NCBI GenBank assembly: GCA_963747535.1
Contig: CAVVFX010000021.1
Location: 1 to 64,000, forward strand
From: CAVVFX01 sp963747535
GTDB lineage: Bacteria; Acidobacteriota; Terriglobia; Bryobacterales; Bryobacteraceae
DNA: 64,000 bases
Direction of reading: 5' to 3'
The position numbers and the translations under genes were made by a program. Below the pieces are notes generated by a model that saw only the letters and a program-made list of their open reading frames with translations, had not been told where the DNA came from and did not search any database. Positions 51,962 through 61,176 of this stretch are shown piece after piece; positions within the stretch are counted from its first letter, which is position 1; each line of letters opens with the position of its first letter.

Positions 51962-53326
51962 TTAGACCGTTGCTGGCACCAAATTGTATCCCAGGGTCCG
52001 TGCCTGCTTGAATAGTCGCTGCCTCATCTTTTCTTGGTTCCGTTCTTCGATTCGGGCGAAGTGGCCGTCGTCGTATGTGACCCGTTTAGTGACTAGCGTG
52101 TAGATGATTCTGCAGAGCTTGTGGGCTGCTGCCGTAATGGCTGACTCTCCCCCCAATCGGGCCTTCATGCGCCGATAGAATCGCCCCAGATGCGATTTGT
52201 CCCGGCATAGGGATTCTGCCGCCATCCGTAATGCTTCACCAAGCCGGGTGCTCCCATCTCGTGTCTGGCTGGATTTCACCTTTCCCCCGGTGATGGTGTT
52301 GTTCGGACACAAGATGAGCCACGATGCAAACGCCCCAGCTGAGCGAAACCGACTGAGGTCCGCACCGACTTCGGCGAGCAACACTCTTATCGTTCCTAAG
52401 TTGATACTGGGGATAGCAGTCAAGTCCGAGCCTAGAATCCGATAGTACTTCTGACGCAAATCTTCTTCCCCTAACAGCTGCTTTCGCGGTGGAGGGGGAG
52501 GCGCTGGCCCCGGCCGATCCGCCTTGATTTCCATCTCCTCCACCGCTTGCCGCAACTGCCGGTCGCATTCCGCGATCAGTTGCTGATAATGTCGGTAGCT
52601 CACCAACGATTGCCGTAGTGTGAACAGATGCTCCGGCCGGTAATCTCCTTCCAACGCCCTCACGATTTCTAGTTCACTCGCCTTCACTCGTCTATCGCGC
52701 AGTTCCGCCAGACGATGTCCATCCCGTTCTCCTGCCAGGATTGCATCCACTATGGCAAGCCCACTTACCCCCGTGATATCGCTCAAGACCCGATGGATTT
52801 GCACGTTCATTTGATCCAGCGATTTCTGCATGTGTGGAATATGCTGGCTGGCAGCTTGCACCAAACCGGTGCGGTGCCGCAAGATCGTGCGAAATGCACA
52901 GATGTCTGCTGGTGGCCGGAAGGAGCCCTGCACTAGTCCTACCGCGTGCAGGTACTGCAGCCACGCTGCGTCACCAACATCCGTCTTTCTTCCAGGCACG
53001 TTCTGATAATGCCGCGCATTCACCAGAAATACCGTCAACCCTCGCTCCTCCAACACCTGATACAAGGGAATCCAGTACACCCCCGTCGACTCCATCGCCA
53101 CCGTCGTCACTCCACACGACTGCAACCAATCGGCGATTCGGTTTAACTCGCGTGTTACCGTGCCGAAACGCCGTACTGCCGGTTCGGCTTTGCGCACATC
53201 CACGGCTACGTAAATCTCTTCCGGGCTGATATCGATTCCGGCTGCATCCATTCGCACCTGCGGCGGTTCCGTTACCGATTCTAGCCTCGTCTTTTTCTTG
53301 CTCTTTTTCTTGATCTTGTTCTTCAT
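51962..53326 (-). CDS. IS110-family transposase
   Basis: The 454-residue protein has the DEDD RuvC-like N-terminal domain: D in AAGIDISPEE, E in VAMESTGVYWIPLY and K-T-D-V-G-D in GRKTDVGDAAWL. The C-terminal transposase domain shows LTAIPSINLGTIRVLLAEVG and FASWLILCPN with the serine-containing SSQTRDGSTRLGEAL segment. A lysine-rich start (KNKIKKKSKKKTR) precedes the core. The gene is intact and probably active. Recombination in this family is guided by a bridge RNA. Confidence 0.95.
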   Translation of the reverse strand: MKNKIKKKSKKKTRLESVTEPPQVRMDAAGIDISPEEIYVAVDVRKAEPAVRRFGTVTRELNRIADWLQSCGVTTVAMESTGVYWIPLYQVLEERGLTVFLVNARHYQNVPGRKTDVGDAAWLQYLHAVGLVQGSFRPPADICAFRTILRHRTGLVQAASQHIPHMQKSLDQMNVQIHRVLSDITGVSGLAIVDAILAGERDGHRLAELRDRRVKASELEIVRALEGDYRPEHLFTLRQSLVSYRHYQQLIAECDRQLRQAVEEMEIKADRPGPAPPPPPRKQLLGEEDLRQKYYRILGSDLTAIPSINLGTIRVLLAEVGADLSRFRSAGAFASWLILCPNNTITGGKVKSSQTRDGSTRLGEALRMAAESLCRDKSHLGRFYRRMKARLGGESAITAAAHKLCRIIYTLVTKRVTYDDGHFARIEERNQEKMRQRLFKQARTLGYNLVPATV

Positions 53327-53329
53327 AGT

Positions 53330-53575
53330 CGGCTCCCTAGTCCGGTGGCGGCGCCAGCGTGGTCAAACTCAAACGCAGTCTCCTAATCGGGGTTGGAACC
53401 AACACAGGTACCACCACCACTCACCAGACCACGAAACTGGAAACCATGCTCCGCGACGGGCTTACGAACACCATTGCGCAAACGGCCTTGACTGCCGCCA
53501 CGTGGACGAAAACACAATAACAAAACCAATGTTTCCTTCTCCACCAGACTGGGCCACCCCAGTCAGATGCTCTGC
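53330..53575 (-). ncRNA. Candidate IS110 bridge RNA region
   Basis: About 250 bp of non-coding sequence precede the transposase start, the place of the bridge RNA in IS110-group elements. A perfect stem GACTGGG/CCCAGTC with a 4-nt loop lies at 53547-53564 near the outer end. Further short pairings are visible (GGTTGG with CCAACA-type segments near 53390). The RNA would carry one loop for the target and one for the donor. The borders and loops are not resolved by eye. Confidence 0.5.
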
Positions 53576-53675
53576 GTTTAATCATTGAACCGGACGCTGG
53601 GGTCGACCGCAGAGGCGCGGAGGTCGCAGAGAAAAGGAGCCCAGGGGAGAAGAGCAACCAGGATAAACGCATGCG

Positions 53676-54063
53676 ATGAAGGTCAATGAAGTCACGGAGG
53701 CAATTATCGGCGCCGCCATAGAAGTGCATCGCACGATTGGGCCTGGACTGCTGGAATCTGCTTATGTCCAATGTCTTTGTTACGAATTAGCTTTGCGCCA
53801 AATACCCTTCCAGTTGGAACTGCCGCTGCCGGTACAATACAAGGGACTTAAACTCGATTGTGGCTATCGGCTCGATCTGGGCGTGGCGGACGCCGTGGTA
53901 GTGGAGGTCAAGGCCGTTGATCGCATCACCCCCCTCCACGAGGCTCAACTGCTGACATACCTGCGTCTGGGTGGCTGGGAAGGCGGGCCTCCTCATCAAC
54001 TTCAACGTTCCGCTATTGCGTGATGGCATTGTACGGCGGGTGCTGGCATTCGATGAGTCCTAG
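53676..54063 (+). pseudogene. GxxExxY protein gene with a one-base frameshift
   Basis: The frame MKVNEVTEAIIGAAIEVHRT then GPGLLESAYVQCLCYELALR matches the GxxExxY family, ending normally ...LTYLRLGGW. One extra G in the run 53977-53979 shifts the frame; removing it continues as KAGLLINFNVPLLRDGIVRR and on to a stop at 54061. The present product is 115 residues with a wrong tail (EGGPPHQLQRSAIA). Function of the family is unknown; the VVEVKAVD segment resembles a PD-(D/E)XK nuclease core. A sequencing error is possible. CGCAGAGG repeats precede it. Confidence 0.8.
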
Positions 54064-54203
54064 CTCGTAGCGGCGGGCCGATCATGCGCGTCTAGCCGAC
54101 GCCTTACAACGCCCACATGCTCGTCGGTCTGAGGCGGAGCCTCGTTAGTATTATTGGGTCACTAAAGTGAATAGGGGCCGTGGCGCAGGCACTTTGCCTG
54201 CCG

Positions 54204-54241
54204 GGTCGAGACGACTAGTCTAGACTAGACTCGTCTCGACC
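54204..54241. repeat. Hairpin with CTAG-palindrome loop
   Basis: Arms GGTCGAGACGA and TCGTCTCGACC (11 bp, perfect) enclose CTAGTCTAGACTAGAC, itself nearly fully palindromic. The CTAGTCTAG motif occurs again at 54340-54348, and a related CTAGACTAG run lies at 44746-44759. Confidence 0.8.
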
Positions 54242-54354
54242 TTTGTCCGCTGACTCAAGGAAAGTGCGATCCGATGAGTCGGGGCGCAGCAGACAAGAGT
54301 GTCTGCCACCTTTAAGGTGACATCTTGTGACCCAGTAGTACTAGTCTAGTTCCT

Positions 54355-54454
54355 ACTTGCAAAAATTCGCGCAACCAATCCCTAACGGTCGTGGCTCGGA
54401 AGTTGTGCTGAGCCGCGCGTAAGCAAGCGGTTCCGTACGCCGATTTTTGCAAGT
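54355..54454. repeat. 12-bp inverted repeat bounding about 100 bp
   Basis: ACTTGCAAAAAT (54355-54366) and ATTTTTGCAAGT (54443-54454) are perfect inverted copies around a 76-bp GC-rich interior. Possible small mobile element (MITE-like) or structured RNA. Confidence 0.6.
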
Positions 54455-54841
54455 TGGTACTCGCTCGCCTTAGGGCGACCATACGGCATTTCAGCCAAAC
54501 CGTACCGCAGACTCGTTATTTGTGGTCTGCGAGCTGCGCAGCAGCCTTACGGACGTTAGTCGCGTAGCCGCCTTGTCTGAAGAATTGGCTTAGCCCGAGT
54601 GTCATCGATTCCGGCGATAGACATGTGAACTACCTTCGCGTTTGCCAACGATTCGGGTTCACGGCCTTCGGTGCCGGTGTGGGGGAGATCCTTGGCCGGT
54701 ATTTTGCGACTACGCATTGCGAAGGTTTGACGTGACTTAATGCTAACCCGCGCATCGCGGCGTTCGTCACCCTGGTTCCCCGGTCAGCCAATAAAACGCG
54801 GTTGAACCTTTTAATTCCTGGAAATCTGCACGATCTCGATT

Positions 54842-56947
54842 TCAGGTCCGCACCGCCTCCGAAGATCGAAGCGCCTGGAAAATTGAGGAGTACGCATACC
54901 TCTCGGCAAACTGCGAGAGTGCGCTGCCCAATGCAGCATTCTTCTCGGAGATATGGGTAATAGCGAGGGATATCAGCCCGGTGTCCAGGGAAATCACGGC
55001 GTCTGCCAGCTCCATTCGGAGTTCCGCGGGCAAGGCCGCCATCTGTTCCTGCTCAAGCCCGCCAGTGATCTCCTCAGCGTGGACTGTCTGATATGAATAA
55101 CGCACGCCAAGGTGACGCGCCATGCAATCGAAGATTTCCACCGTCCGGAAAGGCTTGCCGACGAAATCGTCCGTGCCGGCGGCCAGGATCTCGTGCTGCT
55201 CGCTCGCCAGCACAGAGGCGGAGATCCCTGCGATCTTTACTTCCTTGCCACCCTCCAGTTCGCGGATGCGGCGCACCGTCTCCAGACCGTCTATGCCCGG
55301 CAAGCCGCGGTCCACCCAGATGAAGTGCGGCCTCCACGACTGGTAGATTTCGATGCCTTTTTCGCCGTCTTCCGCCACGTCCACGCGGAAGCCGGCACGC
55401 TCCAGCAGCCGTCGCATCAACAGCCGGTTCTCAGATCCGTCGTCGACAACCAGGATGCGGAACTCAGGCTGGCCGGGCGCGATGCCGACCACTCTTGACC
55501 GGTCGGCCCCCGGCGGCACCGACTCTGTTTCCTTCACCCGTTCCACAGGCAATTCCACGCAAAACCGTGACCCTTGCCCAAGCCGGCTCTCCACGCTGAA
55601 GGTGCCACCCATCAGTTCCACGAACTTGCGGACGATCGAGAGTCCTAATCCGGTACCCCTCTGATTTCCATGCCTGCCCACCTGCACAAAGGGTTCGAAG
55701 ATGCGCGCCTGATCCTCCGCGGCTATGCCGACGCCGGTATCCTCTACGTTCATCCGCAACAGGACACGGTTGGAAGATTGATCCAGCACGACGCCGTCTA
55801 ACCGCAAAGTGACGGTACCTTGTTCGGTGTAAACCACCGCGTTGCCCAGCAGGTTGATCAGTATCTGGCGCAGCTTGGACGCATCGATGTGGCCGAACTG
55901 GGGGAAATCCGGGGAGGCTTCCACGAGCAATTGCAACTTCTTGGCGCCGGCACGCCACTGCATCATCCCGGTAACCTCGCGCACCAGTGCTCTCAGGTCG
56001 CACGGCGCATTTTCCACCACGACGCGGCCGGCCTCTATCTTGGCCATGTCCAGCACGTCGTTGATCAACTCCAGCAGGTGCTCGCCGCTGCGGTTGATGA
56101 TATCCAGATCCTGGCACTGCTCCTCGGAGATGCCCTCGCGGTCGCGCAGCAGATTGGAGAAACCGAGAATAGCGTTCAACGGGGTACGCAGTTCATGGCT
56201 CATATTGGCGAGGAAGATGGACTTGGCCCGATTGGCGGCTTCGGCCTGGTTCCGCGACTCCACCAGTTGCGCCGTGCGTTGCTCGACAAGTTCTTCCAGG
56301 TGCTCCTGATGCTTTCGAAGCTCTGTCTCGGCACGTATGCGTTCAATAAGGTCGCGTTGCGATGCAGCCAGCGCTTCTTTGAGATTCTTGAGAACTTGCG
56401 CCGCCGGCACCGTTGCAATCACCGTCGCGTACAGGACATCGCTCAACACCGCCAGGGGCTTGTTGACGAAGTACGAGGGCAGCCGGATGCCTGCGAAATC
56501 CAGGAGGACCATCGCCAGCGTATACAGCAGGCATAGGGCCGCAAACCACAGTGCTGCCCGGTAGCCCAGAAGCCAGGCCGCCGAAATCGGCAGCGCGACA
56601 TACAACAGCAGCGCCGCGCTGTGTATGGTGCTGCTCACGACAATCACGAATGTCACTACAAGCCACATTCCGCCTACATACACCAGGCTCGCGTGCCGCA
56701 TGAAGCCGCGCTGAAGCAACAGCCAGGCTGAGACGAAAACAAGAAGCAGCAGGGAGCTTAAAGCGATGCTCAAAAACTTCGCCGGAGCGACAAACGGCAC
56801 GATCACGCCAATATTGAATATCATCCATATCCAATTTCCGATCAAAAGGACGTGTAGAACTTTCGCGGTGGGGTCTGCCGCAAGAGGTCCGCGTAGTTGA
56901 AAGGCTTCCCGGGTTGTGCGAAAGAAACTTTGTATCGACCGGCTCAC
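54842..56947 (-). CDS. Hybrid sensor histidine kinase with receiver domain
   Basis: The 701-residue protein has five to six membrane segments (about 30-195), a coiled coil (195-245), a HisKA domain with H251 in FLANMSHELRTPLNAILGF, and an HATPase domain (VEDTGVGI, GTGLGLSIVRKFVELMGG). A receiver domain follows (497-615) with phospho-acceptor D546 in WVDRGLPG and K598 in VGKPF. The last ~85 residues are helical, like a phosphotransfer domain, but no clear histidine motif is seen. It signals through a phosphorelay; the input is unknown. It stands alone. Confidence 0.93.
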   Translation of the reverse strand: MSRSIQSFFRTTREAFQLRGPLAADPTAKVLHVLLIGNWIWMIFNIGVIVPFVAPAKFLSIALSSLLLLVFVSAWLLLQRGFMRHASLVYVGGMWLVVTFVIVVSSTIHSAALLLYVALPISAAWLLGYRAALWFAALCLLYTLAMVLLDFAGIRLPSYFVNKPLAVLSDVLYATVIATVPAAQVLKNLKEALAASQRDLIERIRAETELRKHQEHLEELVEQRTAQLVESRNQAEAANRAKSIFLANMSHELRTPLNAILGFSNLLRDREGISEEQCQDLDIINRSGEHLLELINDVLDMAKIEAGRVVVENAPCDLRALVREVTGMMQWRAGAKKLQLLVEASPDFPQFGHIDASKLRQILINLLGNAVVYTEQGTVTLRLDGVVLDQSSNRVLLRMNVEDTGVGIAAEDQARIFEPFVQVGRHGNQRGTGLGLSIVRKFVELMGGTFSVESRLGQGSRFCVELPVERVKETESVPPGADRSRVVGIAPGQPEFRILVVDDGSENRLLMRRLLERAGFRVDVAEDGEKGIEIYQSWRPHFIWVDRGLPGIDGLETVRRIRELEGGKEVKIAGISASVLASEQHEILAAGTDDFVGKPFRTVEIFDCMARHLGVRYSYQTVHAEEITGGLEQEQMAALPAELRMELADAVISLDTGLISLAITHISEKNAALGSALSQFAERYAYSSIFQALRSSEAVRT

Positions 56948-57100
56948 AAACAGCCTCTCTTTGTCTAACTAATGCGAGACGTTACCGGACCATTCCCTCA
57001 GGGCTAAGACTATGATCGATGCGCTTCGGCAACTAATCGGACTAAAAAAGAATCGTAAGTGGAGTTAAGTGAATCAAACGCCTCTTATTGTGGCTCAACT

Positions 57101-60100
57101 ATGCCGTACGCAGTCTTGTACACTACCATACTTTGGTGCCTTCTGACGGGGTTTTGTCCACTGATGGCGCAGGCCACGTTAGGATCCTCAGCCCTGGCTG
57201 GCACTGTGCGGGACGAGCGAGGTTCTCCGGTGACGGAGGCTAAGATTAGCTTGACGGACAACTCGAAGGGTATGACCCGGGGGGCGTCTTCGGATTCGAG
57301 CGGCGTGTTCCTGTTTCCCTCAATTGGCGCGGGCACTTACACAGTGCGAATCGAGAAGACGGGGTTCAGTATTTATCTTTTAAACGACCTTGCTGTCGAG
57401 GTTGGAGAGCGGGCCGTCCTGGATGTTTCCCTACAAGTAGGACAAGCCCGGACATCGATCACGGTCTCGGCTGCCGACGCGGCAATCCTCGACACCGAGT
57501 CCAACGTCATCGGGACGGTGATCGATTCTAAGCGGGTGTCGGACCTGCCGCTCAACGGGCGCAACTTTCTGCAATTGGGGCTCCTCGACGGTGCAGCAGG
57601 TATCGTTAGTTCAGCCAGCACTGCGTTTGCCCCCAATGTAGGGAGCCCGGGGCGAACGATCACTCTTCCCGGCACGATGCCGTATTCGGTCGGCTACTTC
57701 CTCGATGGCATACCGATCCGCGGATCGAGGGATGGCGAACTGGCTGTGAATATCTCCATCGCCGCAATCGATCAATTCAAAGTCCAGGAGAGTTTTCTCA
57801 TGCCGGACCAGGGACTAAACGCCGCCGCGGTGAATGTCGCGACGAAGAGCGGAGGCAAACAGTTTCATGGCGAAGCTTTCGAATTCCTGCGTAACGGCGA
57901 TATGGATGCACGCAGTTTCTTTGCGTTGAGTGGAGAGGACCTGAAGCAGAACCAGTTCGGATTCGCGCTCGGCGGACCGGTACGGAAAAACCGGATATGG
58001 TTTCACGGCTTTTATGAGGGGCTTCGCCAGATCAGCGGATTTTCGGCTGCCGGGTACAGCCCGACAGCGGCTATGTTCGCCGGCAATCCTGCGGAGACGG
58101 ACCTCCTGATTTATGACCCCGCAACCTACACCGCAGCAACGGGCACGCGGCAGCCATTCCCGGACAGTGCGATTCCGGCCAGCCGGATCAATACCGTATC
58201 GGCGAACCTTGCTAAATATTACCTTCCCGGCTCCAGCCTGGCGAGCCTGCCGAATAATGTTTACGGTAATCCGCGGAATACGTTAAACGACAATCAGGGC
58301 GGCCTGCGGGTGGACGCGGAAATCAGCAGCCGTCAGCAGATATTCGGCGAATTCTTCCTTCAGAATTCCCCGTCCGTGCAGGCGGGATTGTATCCTCTCA
58401 GCGGCTTGCTGTACTCCGACAAGGCGGAAGTGGCTATCCTGCAGCACACTTGGACCGTCGGTCCCTATGCGGTGAACACTGCCCGAATCGCATTTGTGCG
58501 GACGATTGCCGTGGGCGGCAACCAGGCGCAAAACCCCATTCTCGATTCGGTCGGGATTGTGAACACGTTTGACACCCGGGGAATCAGCGGCATCAATTTA
58601 CAGGGATATTCGTCGTTCGGAAGATCAAACGGCGACGTCGGAAACCGTGATAACACCTGGCATATCGACGATGGTTTCAGCTACGTACGGGGAAGCCACA
58701 ACTTTAAGTTTGGCGCGGGACTCGGTTACCGCCGCGGCTGGCATGCCAACGCAAATGCGAACGCCCTGGGCACCTTGACCTTTCAACCGACGTTTACGGC
58801 GCAATTGACCAGCAACGTCCAAGGGCAATTCGTACCGCAGGCAAACACCGGCAACTCCTGGGCCGATTTCCTGCTTGGATTGCCAACCAGCGGGACCTTG
58901 TCCGGGCTGCCGGTAGTTCAATACCGGGCAACTCAGTTCCAGCCATACTTGCAGGACACCTGGAAGATTACCCGGAACCTGACTCTGAATTACGGCCTCT
59001 CATGGTATCTTGAGACGCCTCCGGATCCCCAGGGTTGGGCTCGAAACGCGGTCCACGGGTTCGATGTCCAAACGGGGCTGCTGACGTACGCGGTCCTGGG
59101 GCAGATCAACCCAAAGGCCTTCGCCACGGACTGGAACAATTTCGCGCCCCGGGTCGCGCTCGCCTGGAAGCCAGGCCTGCTCAAGAATATGGTTGTCCGG
59201 CTCGCGGCTGGAACCTACTATTCCGAGTATCCCTGGTGGCCATCGCAATACGCTGTCAGCTTCGGTACGCCAATCGGCACCGGCCAGGGCTTTTCAAGTG
59301 TCCCGACCAATCCGGTACCGGTGTACAAGTTGGGCGAGAATGTTTTTCCGCCGCTGCCTATTGCGCCGTTGAATGCAAGTTACGCTGCCAATCTACCTCC
59401 GGGTACGCTCGTAGTGGCCATTCAACCGGACCTTCGGACGGCGTATGCCAACCAGTGGAACTTCTCGATCCAACAACTGCTGGCGCGAAGTGACGTTCTG
59501 GAGGTGTCGTACCTGGGGTCGAGCGCTCACCGCCTTTTGACGCTGACCGACCTGGACGAGTGCCGCCCCGCCAGCAATCTGTTTTGCGATCCCGCGACGA
59601 GGCCGTGGCCTCGATACGGCCTCGTCGCGTTGGCAGACAGCAACGGCAATGCATCGTACGAGGGCCTCATCACCAAATATCAGCACCGGACGACCCGGGG
59701 TTTGAACCTGCTGATCGAGTATTCTTTCGGCGAGGCTCTAACGGACGCATGGCAATTCAGCACTGCGCCGTCCGCGGAAATCGCGAACTGCCGCGTCTGC
59801 AATAAGGGTCCGGCTACTTTCAACGTGCGCCAGCGAGTGGTTGCCAGCGCAGTCTGGGAACTTCCGTTCGGTCGCGGCCGGCGTTATGGCTCACGAATCT
59901 CGCGGGGCACGAACATGGCTTTGGGCGATTGGATGCTCACCGGCATTGCTACCTTCTCGACCGGCCAGCCTGTTTTTCTGACCGCGCCGAATACCACTGG
60001 CAGTCTCTACCTCACTCCACTGCCCAATCGCATTTGTAACGGCAACAGTAGCGCTTTCTCCAACAACATCCGCAGCAATGGACTCTTGTGGTTTAACCCA

Positions 60101-60379
60101 TCCTGCTTTGTCGTGCCTCCCGTTGGTTATTTCGGGAATAGTGGCCGCACCGTTCTGAACGGTCCTGGCCTGAACAATTGGGATCTCGGGTTAGAGAAGT
60201 CGATTCCTCTTCCCCTGGAATCCAGCCGGCTGTTGTTCCGCTTCGAGATGTTCAACGCCTGGAATCACACGCAGTTCGGAGAGCCTGATGGCAATGCCGG
60301 CGACGGGCCGAATTTCGGCCGCATCTCCACGTCAAATCCCCCACGCTTGATCCAACTCGGGATCAAATTGACGCTGTGA
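57101..60379 (+). CDS. Oar-like TonB-dependent receptor with carboxypeptidase-regulatory domain
   Basis: The ATG at 57101 starts a signal peptide (PYAVLYTTILWCLLTGFCPL MAQA). Next is a carboxypeptidase-regulatory Ig-like domain (about 33-115: ALAGTVRDERGSPVTEAKIS), a plug (VSDLPLNGRNFLQLGLLDGA to VATKSGGKQFHGEAFEFLRN) and a beta barrel to the end. The final strand, LIQLGIKLTL, lacks the terminal phenylalanine that is common in such barrels. The product has 1092 residues. Proteins of this layout are strongly expanded in Acidobacteria and import large or unknown substrates at the outer membrane. It is convergent to the second receptor. Confidence 0.92.
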   Translation: MPYAVLYTTILWCLLTGFCPLMAQATLGSSALAGTVRDERGSPVTEAKISLTDNSKGMTRGASSDSSGVFLFPSIGAGTYTVRIEKTGFSIYLLNDLAVEVGERAVLDVSLQVGQARTSITVSAADAAILDTESNVIGTVIDSKRVSDLPLNGRNFLQLGLLDGAAGIVSSASTAFAPNVGSPGRTITLPGTMPYSVGYFLDGIPIRGSRDGELAVNISIAAIDQFKVQESFLMPDQGLNAAAVNVATKSGGKQFHGEAFEFLRNGDMDARSFFALSGEDLKQNQFGFALGGPVRKNRIWFHGFYEGLRQISGFSAAGYSPTAAMFAGNPAETDLLIYDPATYTAATGTRQPFPDSAIPASRINTVSANLAKYYLPGSSLASLPNNVYGNPRNTLNDNQGGLRVDAEISSRQQIFGEFFLQNSPSVQAGLYPLSGLLYSDKAEVAILQHTWTVGPYAVNTARIAFVRTIAVGGNQAQNPILDSVGIVNTFDTRGISGINLQGYSSFGRSNGDVGNRDNTWHIDDGFSYVRGSHNFKFGAGLGYRRGWHANANANALGTLTFQPTFTAQLTSNVQGQFVPQANTGNSWADFLLGLPTSGTLSGLPVVQYRATQFQPYLQDTWKITRNLTLNYGLSWYLETPPDPQGWARNAVHGFDVQTGLLTYAVLGQINPKAFATDWNNFAPRVALAWKPGLLKNMVVRLAAGTYYSEYPWWPSQYAVSFGTPIGTGQGFSSVPTNPVPVYKLGENVFPPLPIAPLNASYAANLPPGTLVVAIQPDLRTAYANQWNFSIQQLLARSDVLEVSYLGSSAHRLLTLTDLDECRPASNLFCDPATRPWPRYGLVALADSNGNASYEGLITKYQHRTTRGLNLLIEYSFGEALTDAWQFSTAPSAEIANCRVCNKGPATFNVRQRVVASAVWELPFGRGRRYGSRISRGTNMALGDWMLTGIATFSTGQPVFLTAPNTTGSLYLTPLPNRICNGNSSAFSNNIRSNGLLWFNPSCFVVPPVGYFGNSGRTVLNGPGLNNWDLGLEKSIPLPLESSRLLFRFEMFNAWNHTQFGEPDGNAGDGPNFGRISTSNPPRLIQLGIKLTL

Positions 60380-61051
60380 CGGCTGGCGAGACCGGCCATC
60401 GGCTAGGATTCACGGATAGCGACACCGGACCCCATAATGCTCACAGCCATCCCCTCGGTTTGTCGCCGGCTCACCGATCTGCCCGGTCGTGCGCATGAAG
60501 TTCAAAAGGAACCCAGACCGTCGGAACCTGGCGTACCGCCGATCCTTTCGTAGATCATCCCCATAAACGCCCGGGCGTCATCCCGCGCGATCCCGCCATT
60601 AGCCAACCGGCGACCTTGAAGATTTACCTCTTCACCTGCATGCATCCGCGACCAAGTCTCTGTCACCTTTACCCATATCTGCCTTATTATCAACACGCGC
60701 AAATTCCACGCGACCCACCGTCGATTATCCTGAAAACAGGGAGGAATTATCTGCCTTTTCGTAGATTAGCCACTTCAGGAGCGGTCGCAACCTTCTCCGC
60801 GGGCTCCACGACCGGAGGAGGCATCCGCCAATCTGAAATACCCGTGATGCGGAGGCCCTGCGAGGATCGCCCGGCCGCCTCAACCCCGACCGCCGTCATC
60901 CTTCAAAGTGGCCGGGTGCGGAGTGCCTCATCAAATTTGCACGAACAAAGCTAGTTAATGTTTCCTTTATATCCGCACGGCGTCGAGGAGAAATTCGTCG
61001 TACACCAGCGGCGTCAGGCGCTCCGGTGTCGCCCGGCCGCCGCCGGCTGTC

Positions 61052-61092
61052 ACCGTAGGACAGACGACAAAAACGATCGTCTGTCCTACGGT
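61052..61092. terminator. 16-bp perfect hairpin between convergent genes
   Basis: Arms ACCGTAGGACAGACGA and TCGTCTGTCCTACGGT flank a 9-nt loop. It lies downstream of both receptor genes, about 85 bp after the leftward one. Confidence 0.65.
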
Positions 61093-61116
61093 CGCACGGC
61101 CGATAGCCCATCCTGT

Positions 61117-61161
61117 CAGACTAGAGTCTGCCACGCAAGAGAAGAACAGGCTGAAGCCTGT
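61117..61161. repeat. Two adjacent small palindromes with AG and GA centres
   Basis: CAGACT-AG-AGTCTG (61117-61130) and ACAGGCT-GA-AGCCTGT (61146-61161) share the same layout with changed, compensating arm bases. This looks like a family of short palindromic intergenic repeats. Confidence 0.6.
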
Positions 61162-61176
61162 GTTGCGTTCTACTGC

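Larger units (their letters stand above)
51962..53590 (-). mobile_element. IS110-family insertion sequence
   Basis: The element comprises the transposase gene and about 250 bp of 5' non-coding sequence. IS110 elements have no clear terminal inverted repeats, so the ends are approximate; the right end must lie close to the stop at 51962. It lies between a 53-bp tandem array and the GxxExxY gene. CGCAGAGG-like sequences flank both sides (around 51630 and 53610). Confidence 0.75.
54064..54841. other. Repeat-rich intergenic region
   Basis: No gene is seen in 780 bp. It contains the CTAG-centred hairpin at 54204-54241 and an inverted repeat pair at 54355-54366/54443-54454. It resembles a graveyard of small palindromic elements. 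Confidence 0.6.
60380..61176. other. Non-coding stretch between convergent receptors
   Basis: Short frames here have no domain content. The right half holds several strong dyads (61052-61092, 61117-61130, 61146-61161) that may serve as bidirectional terminators or be members of a repeat family. Confidence 0.6.

Noticed and set aside
60502..60702. Leftward 66-codon gene between the receptors
   Set aside because: No domain content and no supporting start signal.
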